A DNA stretch of 64,000 bases from Mycoavidus sp. B2-EB (GTDB lineage Bacteria; Pseudomonadota; Gammaproteobacteria; Burkholderiales; Burkholderiaceae), in assembly GCF_014218255.1 (NCBI RefSeq), contig NZ_AP021872.1, positions 1 to 64,000 on the forward strand. Direction: 5' to 3'. Positions 1-10,862 of this stretch are shown one piece after another. The position numbers were made by a program, and so were the translations under genes. Below the pieces are notes generated by a model that saw nothing but the letters and a program-made list of their open reading frames with translations, did not search any database and was not told the origin of the DNA. Positions within the stretch are counted from its first letter, which is position 1. The number at the start of each line of letters is the position of its first letter.

Positions 1-1452
1 ATGAAAGATTTTTGGCAACAATGCTCCACCCTACTGGAGCAAGAGCTTCCCTCCCAGCAATATCTGACTTGGATCAAGCCACTCTCTTTGCTTGAATTTG
101 ATACTGAGGCCAACATTTTGCGCATTGCTGCGCCAAATCGCTTTAAGCTCGATTGGGTCAAAAACCAATTTTCTGGTCGAATTACTGATATAGCATGCAA
201 TTTTTGGCGTAAGCCAATAGCCGTGCAGTTTGTCCTTGATCCCAAAGCTGGACGCCCAAACGGAAACCCCATAGCGAGCGCTGGTGTGTCCGATTCCAGT
301 TCTATACCTCGCGCAGAGGCGGCCTCCTCCGCTCCAATCACTTTATCCAACCCTGCGCCGATGAGCAGAGACGGCGACGCGGAGCGCTCAGGCACCTTAC
401 CCATGATTGCGGGCAGCGACACGCAGGAGCGTTCCAAGCTTAACCCTATGCTCACCTTTGAAAATTTTGTCACAGGTAAAGCCAATCAGCTTGCGCGCGC
501 AGCCGCGATTCAAGTCGCCGATAACCCCGGGGTTTCTTATAATCCGCTTTTTCTATATGGTGGCGTAGGTCTAGGCAAAACTCATCTAATTCATGCGATT
601 GGTAACCAGCTCAGACAACAGAAACTGGGCGCACGCATTCGCTACATTCACGCAGAGCAATATGTATCAGACGTGGTAAAAGCTTACCAACGCAAAGCCT
701 TCGACGAGTTCAAGCGTTATTATCACTCGCTTGATCTTTTGCTGATTGATGATATTCAATTTTTTTCTGGTAAATCGCGCACCCAGGAAGAGTTTTTCTA
801 TGCTTTTGAAGCGCTTGTCGCCAATAAAGGGCAAGTTATTATCACCAGCGACACCTATCCCAAAGAAATTTCCGGCATAGATGATCGGCTGATTTCACGC
901 TTTGATTCCGGCTTAACGGTAGCCATTGAACCGCCTGAGCTCGAAATGCGCGTGGCTATTTTGCTGCGTAAGGCGCTGTTAGAGGGCGTGGTTGGCCTAT
1001 CAGAGGATGTAGCGTTTTTTGTTGCTAAACATTTACGCTCAAATGTACGTGAACTTGAAGGTGCTTTGCGCAAAATCCTCGCCTATGCAAGATTCCATGG
1101 GCGCGAAATTACGATTGAGCTGACTAAAGAAGCACTTAAAGATTTGCTCACGGTACAAAATCGGCAAATCTCTGTTGAAAATATCCAGAGGACGGTCGCT
1201 GACCGTTATGGCATAAAAATCGCGGACATGTATTCAAAAAAACGGCCCGCGGATATTGCACGCTCGCGCCAAATTGCAATGTATCTAGCGAAAGAACTCA
1301 CCCAAAAGAGTCTGCCCGAAATTGGTGAGCTCTTTGGGGGGCGCGATCACACCACGGTTTTGCACGCGGTGCGCAAAATTGCGGACGCGCGGAGCAAAGA
1401 TGCGCTCCTCAACCGTGAACTGCACGTTTTAGAACAAACCCTGAAAGGGTGA
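1..1452 (+). CDS. dnaA: Chromosomal replication initiator protein DnaA
   Basis: DnaA is the AAA+ ATPase that binds DnaA boxes, melts oriC and helps load the helicase. The 483-residue protein has all four domains: an N-terminal domain I (about 1-85), a variable low-complexity linker (about 85-150), the AAA+ core with Walker [10 protein letters not shown] near 187-195 and Walker [10 protein letters not shown] near 246-254, and a C-terminal box-binding domain with [17 protein letters not shown] near 437-453. The window begins on its ATG, so the promoter and any origin upstream of dnaA cannot be seen. dnaN follows after 103 bp in the usual order. Identification is secure. Confidence 0.98.
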   Translation: MKDFWQQCSTLLEQELPSQQYLTWIKPLSLLEFDTEANILRIAAPNRFKLDWVKNQFSGRITDIACNFWRKPIAVQFVLDPKAGRPNGNPIASAGVSDSSSIPRAEAASSAPITLSNPAPMSRDGDAERSGTLPMIAGSDTQERSKLNPMLTFENFVTGKANQLARAAAIQVADNPGVSYNPLFLYGGVGLGKTHLIHAIGNQLRQQKLGARIRYIHAEQYVSDVVKAYQRKAFDEFKRYYHSLDLLLIDDIQFFSGKSRTQEEFFYAFEALVANKGQVIITSDTYPKEISGIDDRLISRFDSGLTVAIEPPELEMRVAILLRKALLEGVVGLSEDVAFFVAKHLRSNVRELEGALRKILAYARFHGREITIELTKEALKDLLTVQNRQISVENIQRTVADRYGIKIADMYSKKRPADIARSRQIAMYLAKELTQKSLPEIGELFGGRDHTTVLHAVRKIADARSKDALLNRELHVLEQTLKG

Positions 1453-1555
1453 TTTTTCAGGCACAATATAGGTTTTTCTGTACCCATTTAAATAGAAAAC
1501 ATATCAGCGCTTATTTCAAGCACAGCGCAACCTGTTTAAGTTAAAAAGGATATGT

Positions 1556-2665
1556 ATGCAATTGGTTAAAACCGAACGAGATCAGCTTTTGCGCCCACTG
1601 CAAGCGGTCAGCGGCGTAGTTAAACGTCGCAATAATACGACTCTGCCCATTTTGACTAATCTCCTGATTACTAAACAGGGTTCCGAGGTTTCATTTTTGT
1701 CTACGGATCTTGAGTTACAGATCACCACCCGCGCCGATTTAAGTTCTGGCCAAGAGCAAGCCGCTACCACGGTCGCGGCGCTTAAATTGGTTGACATCCT
1801 GCGCGCCATGCCTGCGGGAGAAGTCAGCTTAAGCCTCTCTGACAAACGCTTAACCGTACACTCCGGCAAAAGCCGTTTTGCGCTGCAAACACTTGCCGCA
1901 AGCGAGTTCCCAACGATTACGCAAAGCCAGCCGTTTGAGGCAAGCGTCACGATTAGCCAAAAAGCCTTTCGGCAATTGCTCGGCTATGTACACTTCGCGA
2001 TGGCCCAACAAGACATCCGTTATTATTTAAACGGAATGTTGCTCATCATTGATGGTCAGCAACTGATGGCCGTGGCGACCGACGGCCATCGCCTAGCGTT
2101 TGCTTCAACTTCAGTGGATAGCTCATGCGCGCGGCAAGAAGTCATTATTCCACGCAAAACCATTCTCGAGTTACAGCGTTTACTTGAAGATAGCGACGAA
2201 ACGCTTTGTATCGATCTTGCCCCAACCCAGGCGCGCTTTACTTTTAGTCAAATTGAGTTGATTTCTAAATTGGTTGAGGGTAAATTCCCCGATTTCCAGC
2301 GTGTCATTCCCAAAGGCTATACCCATCACTTCACCATCGGCCGCGACGAATTCCAACAGGCATTGATGCGCGCCGCTATTTTGACCTCGGACAAATTTAA
2401 AGGCGTGCGTTGCCTCATTGCGCCGGGCCAACTAAAAATCACTTCAAGCAATGCAGAGCAAGAAGAAGCTCAAGAAGAGCTGGAAATCGCCTATGATGGC
2501 GTCTCTGCGGATATCGGGTTTAACGTCACCTATTTGCTTGACGTACTCTCCAATGTGAAAGCGGATACGCTGCAATTTAGCTTGGAAAACTCGAACTCTA
2601 GTGTGCTTCTCACCATTCCAGGCAATGAAGATTTCAAATATGTCGTCATGCCCATGCGAATTTAA
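1556..2665 (+). CDS. dnaN: DNA polymerase III beta subunit (sliding clamp)
   Basis: DnaN is the ring-shaped processivity clamp of DNA polymerase III. At 369 residues it has the family's normal length. It opens MQLVKTERDQLLRPLQAVSG and ends VVMPMRI; the C-terminal PMRI/PMRL tail is characteristic of the clamp. The ATG at 1556 follows an AAGGA ribosome site at 1546-1550 with 5 bp spacing. It lies between dnaA and gyrB, the standard replication cluster. A short hairpin separates it from gyrB, so the clamp may be co-transcribed with dnaA. Nothing unusual is seen. Confidence 0.98.
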   Translation: MQLVKTERDQLLRPLQAVSGVVKRRNNTTLPILTNLLITKQGSEVSFLSTDLELQITTRADLSSGQEQAATTVAALKLVDILRAMPAGEVSLSLSDKRLTVHSGKSRFALQTLAASEFPTITQSQPFEASVTISQKAFRQLLGYVHFAMAQQDIRYYLNGMLLIIDGQQLMAVATDGHRLAFASTSVDSSCARQEVIIPRKTILELQRLLEDSDETLCIDLAPTQARFTFSQIELISKLVEGKFPDFQRVIPKGYTHHFTIGRDEFQQALMRAAILTSDKFKGVRCLIAPGQLKITSSNAEQEEAQEELEIAYDGVSADIGFNVTYLLDVLSNVKADTLQFSLENSNSSVLLTIPGNEDFKYVVMPMRI

Positions 2666-5224
<2,559 letters not shown>

Positions 5225-5283
5225 TATGTAAATGGGTTTTTTAAATGTCAAAGAGCGGGCTTGTGCTGGAGATTAAACCAAAA

Positions 5284-5307
5284 GCAGCCCTCATTGTCGG
5301 GGGCTGC
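5284..5307 (-). terminator. Hairpin after gyrB with a T-rich tract on the minus side
   Basis: GCAGCCC (5284-5290) pairs with GGGCTGC (5301-5307). Read on the plus strand, no T-run follows. Read on the minus strand, the stem is followed by TTTTGGTTT, the form expected for a terminator of leftward transcription. The nearest minus-strand gene ends 1.2 kb to the right, beyond the AT-rich gene at 5430-6287. Confidence 0.35.
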
Positions 5308-5429
5308 GAAGCTCGAGTTTACTTCTGCATTTTAGTAGCTAGCGCAGTGTCGCTTTGTGCTTACAACGCGACATATGCTGTGAGTGTTTTTTTAATGACC
5401 TTCACTTCAGCCCAAAAAATCAATCTGAA

Positions 5430-6287
5430 ATGGAAAATCTCAAAATAGAATTTGAAGAGACCGCTACCAAAAACTGGAAACACCTTGCACAAATTTCTCA
5501 ATTAGAAGATATATTTTTTTCCGCAAAAATGATATTAGAAAAAATAAGAACTAATAAATATCGAGCTTCTATTTTTACGCAAAAAAATATTCAAATTACT
5601 ATTATTACTGATGCACTCTGCGATATGCATCAAACAATGCTATTCAGCTTAAAAGAAGGATTATTTTATTCAGTTAGTCCATTGGCTAGGATAAGTCTTG
5701 AACATGCAATAAATCTTATATATATATTAGACGATGACACTAGCCAGAGAACCAATCAACTTTCCCGAAATTATATCGAGACAACATATAAAAAATCTGA
5801 ACTCTGGTTTCAACATGAAAAAGAATTTGGGACTACAGAAGAAATATTTGCCTCAAAGAAAAAGTTTGATTTTATTAAATTTGTAAAAAATAGCAATGCG
5901 TCACTAATGAAAAAATGCTCAAATTGGCCTAATACCTTCGAGCGATTTAAGCAATGTGGTGCTGTAAAAGCATATAGAACAATTTATGCTATGAACTCAG
6001 ATTCGGTACACTGTTTGTCCGAAGATATGTTCAATTTTGGTACTATATCTAAATACCCTGCGCAGCTTCAGAAATGTGTTTTGGATTATTTGAAGTCTCA
6101 AAATGCATCCTTATCGGTCTATCTGTTTTGTCAAACACTTCGTTTTTTTTGCTTCGGCTTGCAAAAATACTCACTATTAGTAAAGAATGATGAGTGCAAC
6201 GCAAACCTTAATAGGTTATGTAAGGAATTATCATACATTTCTGAAATACACAATATTGATCTGTTCGAGGATTTAATCAAAAAATAA
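5430..6287 (+). CDS. AT-rich hypothetical protein (helical, possibly DUF5677-like)
   Basis: I do not firmly recognise this protein. From the ATG at 5430 it is 285 residues, lysine/asparagine-rich, predicted mostly helical, with no signal peptide. The central SPLARISLEHAINLIYILDD and the following arginine/tyrosine-rich helix recall DUF5677-type proteins, which are often near defence or mobile genes, but this is a weak resemblance. Codon use is strikingly AT-rich (AAA, ATA, AAT abundant) compared with gyrB just upstream, which suggests acquisition. No clear Shine-Dalgarno precedes 5430; a longer in-frame start at 5355 would add 25 residues unlike the rest. It stands alone between gyrB and an opposing operon. 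Confidence 0.6.
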   Translation: MENLKIEFEETATKNWKHLAQISQLEDIFFSAKMILEKIRTNKYRASIFTQKNIQITIITDALCDMHQTMLFSLKEGLFYSVSPLARISLEHAINLIYILDDDTSQRTNQLSRNYIETTYKKSELWFQHEKEFGTTEEIFASKKKFDFIKFVKNSNASLMKKCSNWPNTFERFKQCGAVKAYRTIYAMNSDSVHCLSEDMFNFGTISKYPAQLQKCVLDYLKSQNASLSVYLFCQTLRFFCFGLQKYSLLVKNDECNANLNRLCKELSYISEIHNIDLFEDLIKK

Positions 6288-6537
6288 ATTAATTTTATGA
6301 TTTATTGGATAATAAAAATAGAAGCGTGCTTCGGCATTTAACTTTAAGTTAGATAGCCATAGTATAATCAGAAAGCACTCACATTTCCAGGCAATGCTTT
6401 ATAGCCCATGGCCATTATCTAATAAGATAGGCCAAACGGGAAAGAGAAACTAGCGTTATCCGCTAAGAAAAACAATAGCTCCGCTATAGTGGTTCCGACT
6501 TTAGTAAATACTAACTAACACTATTGCAGTAATTGTA
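6288..6537. other. AT-rich spacer without a recognisable gene
   Basis: The 250 bp between the hypothetical gene and the convergent exonuclease gene stay AT-rich. I see no ORF with homology, no RNA gene and no convincing terminator. It probably belongs to the same acquired segment as the gene at 5430-6287. Confidence 0.5.
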
Positions 6538-7143
6538 TTAAAGTGATTCGTCCGCGCTAGGACTACAGTCCTCTTGCCGCGCCCGCAGCTCAGCCAACAT
6601 ATTACAAAACAACGCACCTTGTTCAATCGCATCATCCAGCGCAACATGGGTATGCGGATGCTGATCAAACCAATGCGCGGGAAAACGCGGTTTAATGCAT
6701 TTCCGATAAGGCAAGCCCGTCATAGCAAAGGCAAGCGTTTTAATATCAAGCGCCGACCAAGAAAACGGGCACCGACCGACAAAACGCATCATGTACCAAA
6801 ACATGAAGGTGAAATCAAAACCCGCCGGAAAGGCGACGAATACCGGTTTACCTGGCAGCGCTTCAACCCACGCAACGTAGTCCGTCAACGCCTGTTGAGG
6901 GGCTTGTAAGCTCTGCCGGCTAGCAGCCCATGCCTGCGGCTGTGTTTTCCACCAGGCGGCCTGCACGGGGTGCGCCGTGGCCTCTGGCAGCGTTTCGAGG
7001 TTTGCACTAAAAGTCGCGACTAGACGCTTATCTGAAGTGTAAGCGGCCGAAGCGAAACTAAGCATTGAGTGTGGTCCAGGAATTGGACCATCTGCTTCAA
7101 CGTCGGTACTGACGTAAATTTCTTCTTGTACTGAATTGTTCAT
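6538..7143 (-). CDS. DEDDh-type 3'-5' exonuclease family protein
   Basis: This 201-residue protein has an RNase H-like DEDD exonuclease fold. The first acidic motif is D14-V-E16 in [12 protein letters not shown], a middle aspartate lies in [11 protein letters not shown], and the last motif is H166-x3-DD in [11 protein letters not shown]. Such proteins trim nucleic acids; the substrate cannot be told from sequence. The chosen ATG (7143-7141) overlaps the TGA of the upstream SET gene in an ATGA arrangement, implying translational coupling; an in-frame start 27 bp earlier lies inside the SET gene. The pair reads as one leftward operon. The family call is good; the substrate is unknown. Confidence 0.8.
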   Translation of the reverse strand: MNNSVQEEIYVSTDVEADGPIPGPHSMLSFASAAYTSDKRLVATFSANLETLPEATAHPVQAAWWKTQPQAWAASRQSLQAPQQALTDYVAWVEALPGKPVFVAFPAGFDFTFMFWYMMRFVGRCPFSWSALDIKTLAFAMTGLPYRKCIKPRFPAHWFDQHPHTHVALDDAIEQGALFCNMLAELRARQEDCSPSADESL

Positions 7144-7586
7144 TTTGGTGCAAGCATGGTTTTGCGGCATTTACGCGCGCCACAGTGGCATGCATAGGCA
7201 AGTTTCAAGGCTTTAGTGTGGCGCGCATCGCAGACTAGCCCATAATCATAAAATAATTCTTTGCCAGCTTCGATCGCGCGTGACGCATAGATATAAACGC
7301 GCCCATCAACTTCTTCAGCATGGCAATTTGGCGCGCATGAATGATTCACCCAACGCGCACTATTGCCCCCAAAATTAGCATCAATGACATCGCCGTCTTC
7401 CAAGGCAAAATAAAAGGTGTGATTAGGTTCATCTGGATTCCAAGGGTGACGTTTTTGAGCTTCATCCCATGAAATATGCTCGCCTTTGTATTCAAAGATG
7501 CGCTCGCCTGCAACGAGCCGACGCACCGCAAATACTCCTCTTCCGTGTATCCCTGAGCGACGTACTGTAATTTTGCGTGTACTCAT
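7140..7586 (-). CDS. SET-domain protein-lysine methyltransferase
   Basis: SET domains transfer a methyl group from S-adenosylmethionine to lysine side chains. In 148 residues this protein is almost entirely one SET domain: the SAM-binding GRG at 15-17, the pseudoknot motif NHSCAPNC at 81-88, the catalytic ELFYDYGL at 110-117, and a post-SET zinc cluster CHCGARKC at 133-140. All key residues are present, so it should be active. SET proteins are typical of eukaryotes but occur in some bacteria, including host-associated ones. It is a stand-alone short form with no targeting signal. It overlaps the exonuclease gene by ATGA. Its target in this cell is unknown. Confidence 0.85.
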   Translation of the reverse strand: MSTRKITVRRSGIHGRGVFAVRRLVAGERIFEYKGEHISWDEAQKRHPWNPDEPNHTFYFALEDGDVIDANFGGNSARWVNHSCAPNCHAEEVDGRVYIYASRAIEAGKELFYDYGLVCDARHTKALKLAYACHCGARKCRKTMLAPK

Positions 7587-7681
7587 CCAAGTATCCTTTT
7601 TCCTAGCGATGAGTTATTTACTTTATGCATCCGATAAATCTTTTAACATAATGCACAACAATCCATCTGTTATAGAAGATC

Positions 7682-8797
7682 TTAACTACGCCAAAGCAGG
7701 CATTGTTGGCGCACGGTTTCATGTAAAGAACTTTCTTTACGATATATATCGCGCAACCAAACTGCATCATTGGTTTGTGCTTGCACCAGCTTACGCACGA
7801 CTACAAGCGCGTCTGTGCAATCGAGTTCTTGCGCGTGCGGAGCAAGTGCATCTAGCGTCATTAAAATATCTTGCGCTATCGTTCGCCGTTCACCATTTTG
7901 TGGATTGACATTCATTCCCGCCAAGCCAAATCGGCAAGCTTCAAACCGGTTAAAGTTATAGACTAAATAATCGTCTTCGTGCAGCGTTAATGGTTTATCA
8001 AGCAACAAATAACGCGCTAGCGCCTGAATATAGCAAGCGATGGCGGCGGCTTTTTCGATTGATAATGGCGTATCCATCACCCTAACTTCAACTGTGCCAA
8101 AGTTAGGTTTTGGCCTTATATCCCAATAGAAATCCTTCATGCTTTTAATCACGCCGGTACTAATCATCTTCGAATAATATTCTTCAAAATCAGACCAAGT
8201 CAGCGCAAAAGGCGCGCGTCCACTCATTGGAAAAGCAAATACAGAATTGAGCCGTGCTGAATGAAAACCCGTATCCATACCTTGCACAAACGGCGATGAT
8301 GCTGACAAAGCAATCAGATGTGGGATATAGCGTGATAATGAATGTAATAAAAAAAGTGAGCTATCCGCATCTGGACAACCAATATGGACATGTTGCCCAA
8401 ATATCGTAAATTGTTTTGCGAGATAACCGTACAGTTCTGATATATAGTGAAACCGGGGTTCATCGGAAATCTGTCGATCACTCCATTGTTGAAAGGCATG
8501 AGTGCCACCGCCGCAAAGGCCAACATTAAGCTTCTCAGCCGCCGTCACCAATACATCGCGTAACACGCCTAAATCCGTCAATGCTTGATGGTAGTTAGTA
8601 CAAATACCTGTGGCCAGCTCGATCATGCTTTCCGTGATCTCAAGCTTAATATCGCCGGGCACTTTTTGGTCTTTAACCAAGCGCATTAGGTCTGAGGCTG
8701 CTTTGGTTAAGTCGTAATCGTGTGTATTAACGATCTGAATCTCAAGCTCTATGCCAAAAGTAAACGGTTTAGATGGATTAAAAGTTTCAAGACTCAT
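7682..8797 (-). CDS. YbdK-family carboxylate-amine ligase (glutamate-cysteine ligase type 2-like)
   Basis: The 371-residue protein belongs to the GCS2/YbdK family, which shows weak gamma-glutamylcysteine synthetase activity in Escherichia coli. The ATP-grasp-like core is visible from [13 protein letters not shown] near residue 13. The conserved [23 protein letters not shown] and [13 protein letters not shown] follow in order. No signal peptide is seen. It lies 95 bp upstream of the SET gene and 57 bp downstream of the antiporter gene, all leftward, so one transcript is possible. The physiological substrate of most YbdK proteins is unsettled; a role in thiol supply is a guess. Confidence 0.88.
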   Translation of the reverse strand: MSLETFNPSKPFTFGIELEIQIVNTHDYDLTKAASDLMRLVKDQKVPGDIKLEITESMIELATGICTNYHQALTDLGVLRDVLVTAAEKLNVGLCGGGTHAFQQWSDRQISDEPRFHYISELYGYLAKQFTIFGQHVHIGCPDADSSLFLLHSLSRYIPHLIALSASSPFVQGMDTGFHSARLNSVFAFPMSGRAPFALTWSDFEEYYSKMISTGVIKSMKDFYWDIRPKPNFGTVEVRVMDTPLSIEKAAAIACYIQALARYLLLDKPLTLHEDDYLVYNFNRFEACRFGLAGMNVNPQNGERRTIAQDILMTLDALAPHAQELDCTDALVVVRKLVQAQTNDAVWLRDIYRKESSLHETVRQQCLLWRS

Positions 8798-8854
8798 CGT
8801 AAAACTAACTCCTGTTTAGAACTACCCTCCAAAAAAGTCCTTTCGGATACTTTT

Positions 8855-10045
8855 TTACTGTCTTCGTTCACCAATAAACGATAGACTCCAATATACAAGC
8901 AGTGGCGTAAATAATTGCAATATAAGAATTGCACTTAGCATAATTGCTCGTAAGTTCGGATCAAAATTTGGATAAAGAGTATAAGTATTTTCAACGAGTA
9001 AATAAGCAAAAGCCGACATTGGTGCTAGCGTTAAACCCAATGCTAGACCTTGCTTCATGCTGATTCCGCTTGGTTTGGCAAAAGCTAAAACCCCAAGCAG
9101 TTTGGCTAACATCCGTGCGCCAATCATTGCTAGCGCCGCAAACCCGCCAAGCGCAAGGTAGGTCCACTGGAATGAAATCAGTGTGATCACAAAAAGGACG
9201 ACCGTTAAAAGCCAGCCAGCCGTGCCAAAATGGGCTTGCCATAACTGCGGACGTGGATCAAAGTTTTTAAGAATAATACCGGCTGTGAGCAAAGCCAGAA
9301 GCGTCGATAACTCTAGCATGTGCGTGACAGCGATTGCGAGTAACACAAGCCCAATCAAGATAACAAACGAATGCTCATCGTGTAGATTGACGCGCTGGCA
9401 ACTACGCGCAAGCACATAGGCTATAGCAAGCGAACCTAAGATCAGATATAACGGTTCAGTCAATGTAGCAAATAAATTGCCATAATACTCTTGGTGCATC
9501 CAAGTTGACACGAGTTCTAGCAAGATCACTGCATACATACTATTAAGTGCTGTCAAGGCAAGCAGCCTTTCTGTCACTTGTCCTTCACTTTTAAGCTCAG
9601 TTTTTAACTGAATCACCATCGTAGGCGAAGTGGCGATCGCAATAGATGCAATTACGGTCGTTGTCATGAGTGGAACATCCATCAACTGCAGTGCAATTAT
9701 TACTGTAGCGAAAGTCAATGTGGCTTCAGCAAGGCTGGTTGCAATGAGCCATGGATTTGTGCGAATCCACCGTAAATTAAGTCGGTTCCCCAATTCAAAA
9801 AGTAACATTCCAAGCGCAACATCCATTAAAAATCGCGCGTCATTGGCTAGTGCGTTATCAATCACGCCAAAGCCTGCCGAACCCGCCAACAAGCCGATGA
9901 CGCCATAGCCTGTAATGCGTGGCAAGCGCCATGCCTTCCAGCACAATTCGCCACATAAGCCTGCCATCAATAGAGTCAACCCAACCCAAAATACTGTGTC
10001 CGGAACGAGTGGCCAATGAGGCAGATATGAAAACGCCGATTTCAT
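8855..10045 (-). CDS. Na+/H+ antiporter, CPA2 (KefB-like) family
   Basis: This is a 396-residue inner-membrane protein with about 12 hydrophobic segments and no C-terminal TrkA-N nucleotide-binding domain, so it is a membrane-only cation:proton antiporter. Family features include ITGYGVIGLLAGSAGFGVID in the second or third helix and the later TSPTMVIQLKTELKSEGQVT loop. It probably exchanges protons for Na+ or K+ in pH and salt homeostasis; ion specificity cannot be read from sequence. It is the first gene of the leftward group (antiporter, ybdK, SET, exonuclease). Its promoter must lie in 10046-10210, which contains a long inverted repeat. Confidence 0.85.
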   Translation of the reverse strand: MKSAFSYLPHWPLVPDTVFWVGLTLLMAGLCGELCWKAWRLPRITGYGVIGLLAGSAGFGVIDNALANDARFLMDVALGMLLFELGNRLNLRWIRTNPWLIATSLAEATLTFATVIIALQLMDVPLMTTTVIASIAIATSPTMVIQLKTELKSEGQVTERLLALTALNSMYAVILLELVSTWMHQEYYGNLFATLTEPLYLILGSLAIAYVLARSCQRVNLHDEHSFVILIGLVLLAIAVTHMLELSTLLALLTAGIILKNFDPRPQLWQAHFGTAGWLLTVVLFVITLISFQWTYLALGGFAALAMIGARMLAKLLGVLAFAKPSGISMKQGLALGLTLAPMSAFAYLLVENTYTLYPNFDPNLRAIMLSAILILQLFTPLLVYWSLSFIGERRQ

Positions 10046-10156
10046 TAGTAACCTTTTCTTGGTTAAAGGGTGTTGCAGCTTTGAATGTACGTACTTGTAC
10101 AGCGCTTAGCGTAGTTCATATGACAAACCGCATATTCGTTATACAGGCTAAGCGAA

Positions 10157-10209
10157 TGCATCAAAAGATACAGTTCTGTATTTTTGTAATACAGAAATAG
10201 TTTGATGCA
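10157..10209. repeat. Nested imperfect inverted repeat upstream of the antiporter gene
   Basis: The inner arms TTCTGTATT (10174-10182) and AATACAGAA (10188-10196) are perfect and separated by 5 bases. The outer arms TGCATCAAA (10157-10165) and TTTGATGCA (10201-10209) are also perfect. The whole 53 bp could be a stem-loop or a two-layer operator. It starts about 110 bp upstream of the leftward antiporter ATG. Confidence 0.6.
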
Positions 10210-10394
10210 CTTGGAGAACCCTCATTGTGCCACATCTTTTTACGGATCATGCAGGATTTACAGACCGTACCGTGCTTAGAAAGCACTAGAGAAATTACAA
10301 GGAAATGGGCGACTTAAGGTGTGATGTTTGCGAAGAGTCGTGCGTTTTTTAACTTCAATGCAGTATCACGATGACTCATTGCCATTTGGGGTAT

Positions 10395-10766
10395 TACGCA
10401 TAGCAAATAATTTAACTATTTTGGTTAAATATTTAACCTGCTCGGGTAGCATCATCTAGGTTCTTTATATTCTTACAATAGTTTCTTATATATAAATAGT
10501 AATAACAATAAAACTCTAAGTTTTCTGTGGAAAAATGAAGAATTCTTTTTCTAATCAAATAGATAGAACTAGTATAAGTAGCCTAAAAAGTATCGTATGA
10601 AGAAGTGGACAAGAAGGATAACTTTTTTCTAATTTGGAAATGGTGGCAGTTATCCAGAATCAGTCCACAAGATGTCCTCAAGATTAAAGCCTACTTATCC
10701 ACAGCTTGGCGTGGATAGAATAGAAAAATTGAGCCACGTAAATGTGGAAACGTTTCACGTGAAACA
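10395..10766. other. oriC: Candidate oriC: AT-rich segment plus DnaA-box cluster
   Basis: An AT-rich run (about 10395-10520) is followed by several DnaA-box-like 9-mers. TGTGGAAAA is at 10526-10534, TTATCCAGA at 10650-10658 (one mismatch), the consensus TTATCCACA at 10695-10703, CGTGGATAG at 10710-10718 and TGTGGAAAC at 10743-10751. AGTGGACAA at 10605-10613 is a weaker match. A parS palindrome follows directly, then mnmG. An AT-rich unwinding element beside boxes and next to gidA/mnmG is the arrangement of oriC in many bacteria. The region upstream of dnaA, the other usual location, is outside the window. Confidence 0.55.
10751..10766. promoter_or_regulatory. parS: parS site (ParB-binding palindrome) upstream of mnmG
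   Basis: The perfect 14-bp palindrome GTTTCACGTGAAAC at 10752-10765 matches the bacterial parS core (15 of 16 positions of TGTTTCACGTGAAACA). It is the ParB loading site for origin segregation. parA and parB lie 2.8 kb downstream. Confidence 0.88.
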
Positions 10767-10862
10767 ACAACTAAAAAAGAGGGTTTATATGAGTTTCTTT
10801 AACCGTTATAATGAAAATCTATAAATTTTGAAGGTTCGCGCTGTAGCCGCGTGTGAAATGTA

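Noticed and set aside
5245-5448. 67-codon frame after gyrB
   Set aside because: It covers the hairpin, has no ribosome site and no recognisable sequence, and overlaps the start of the AT-rich gene.
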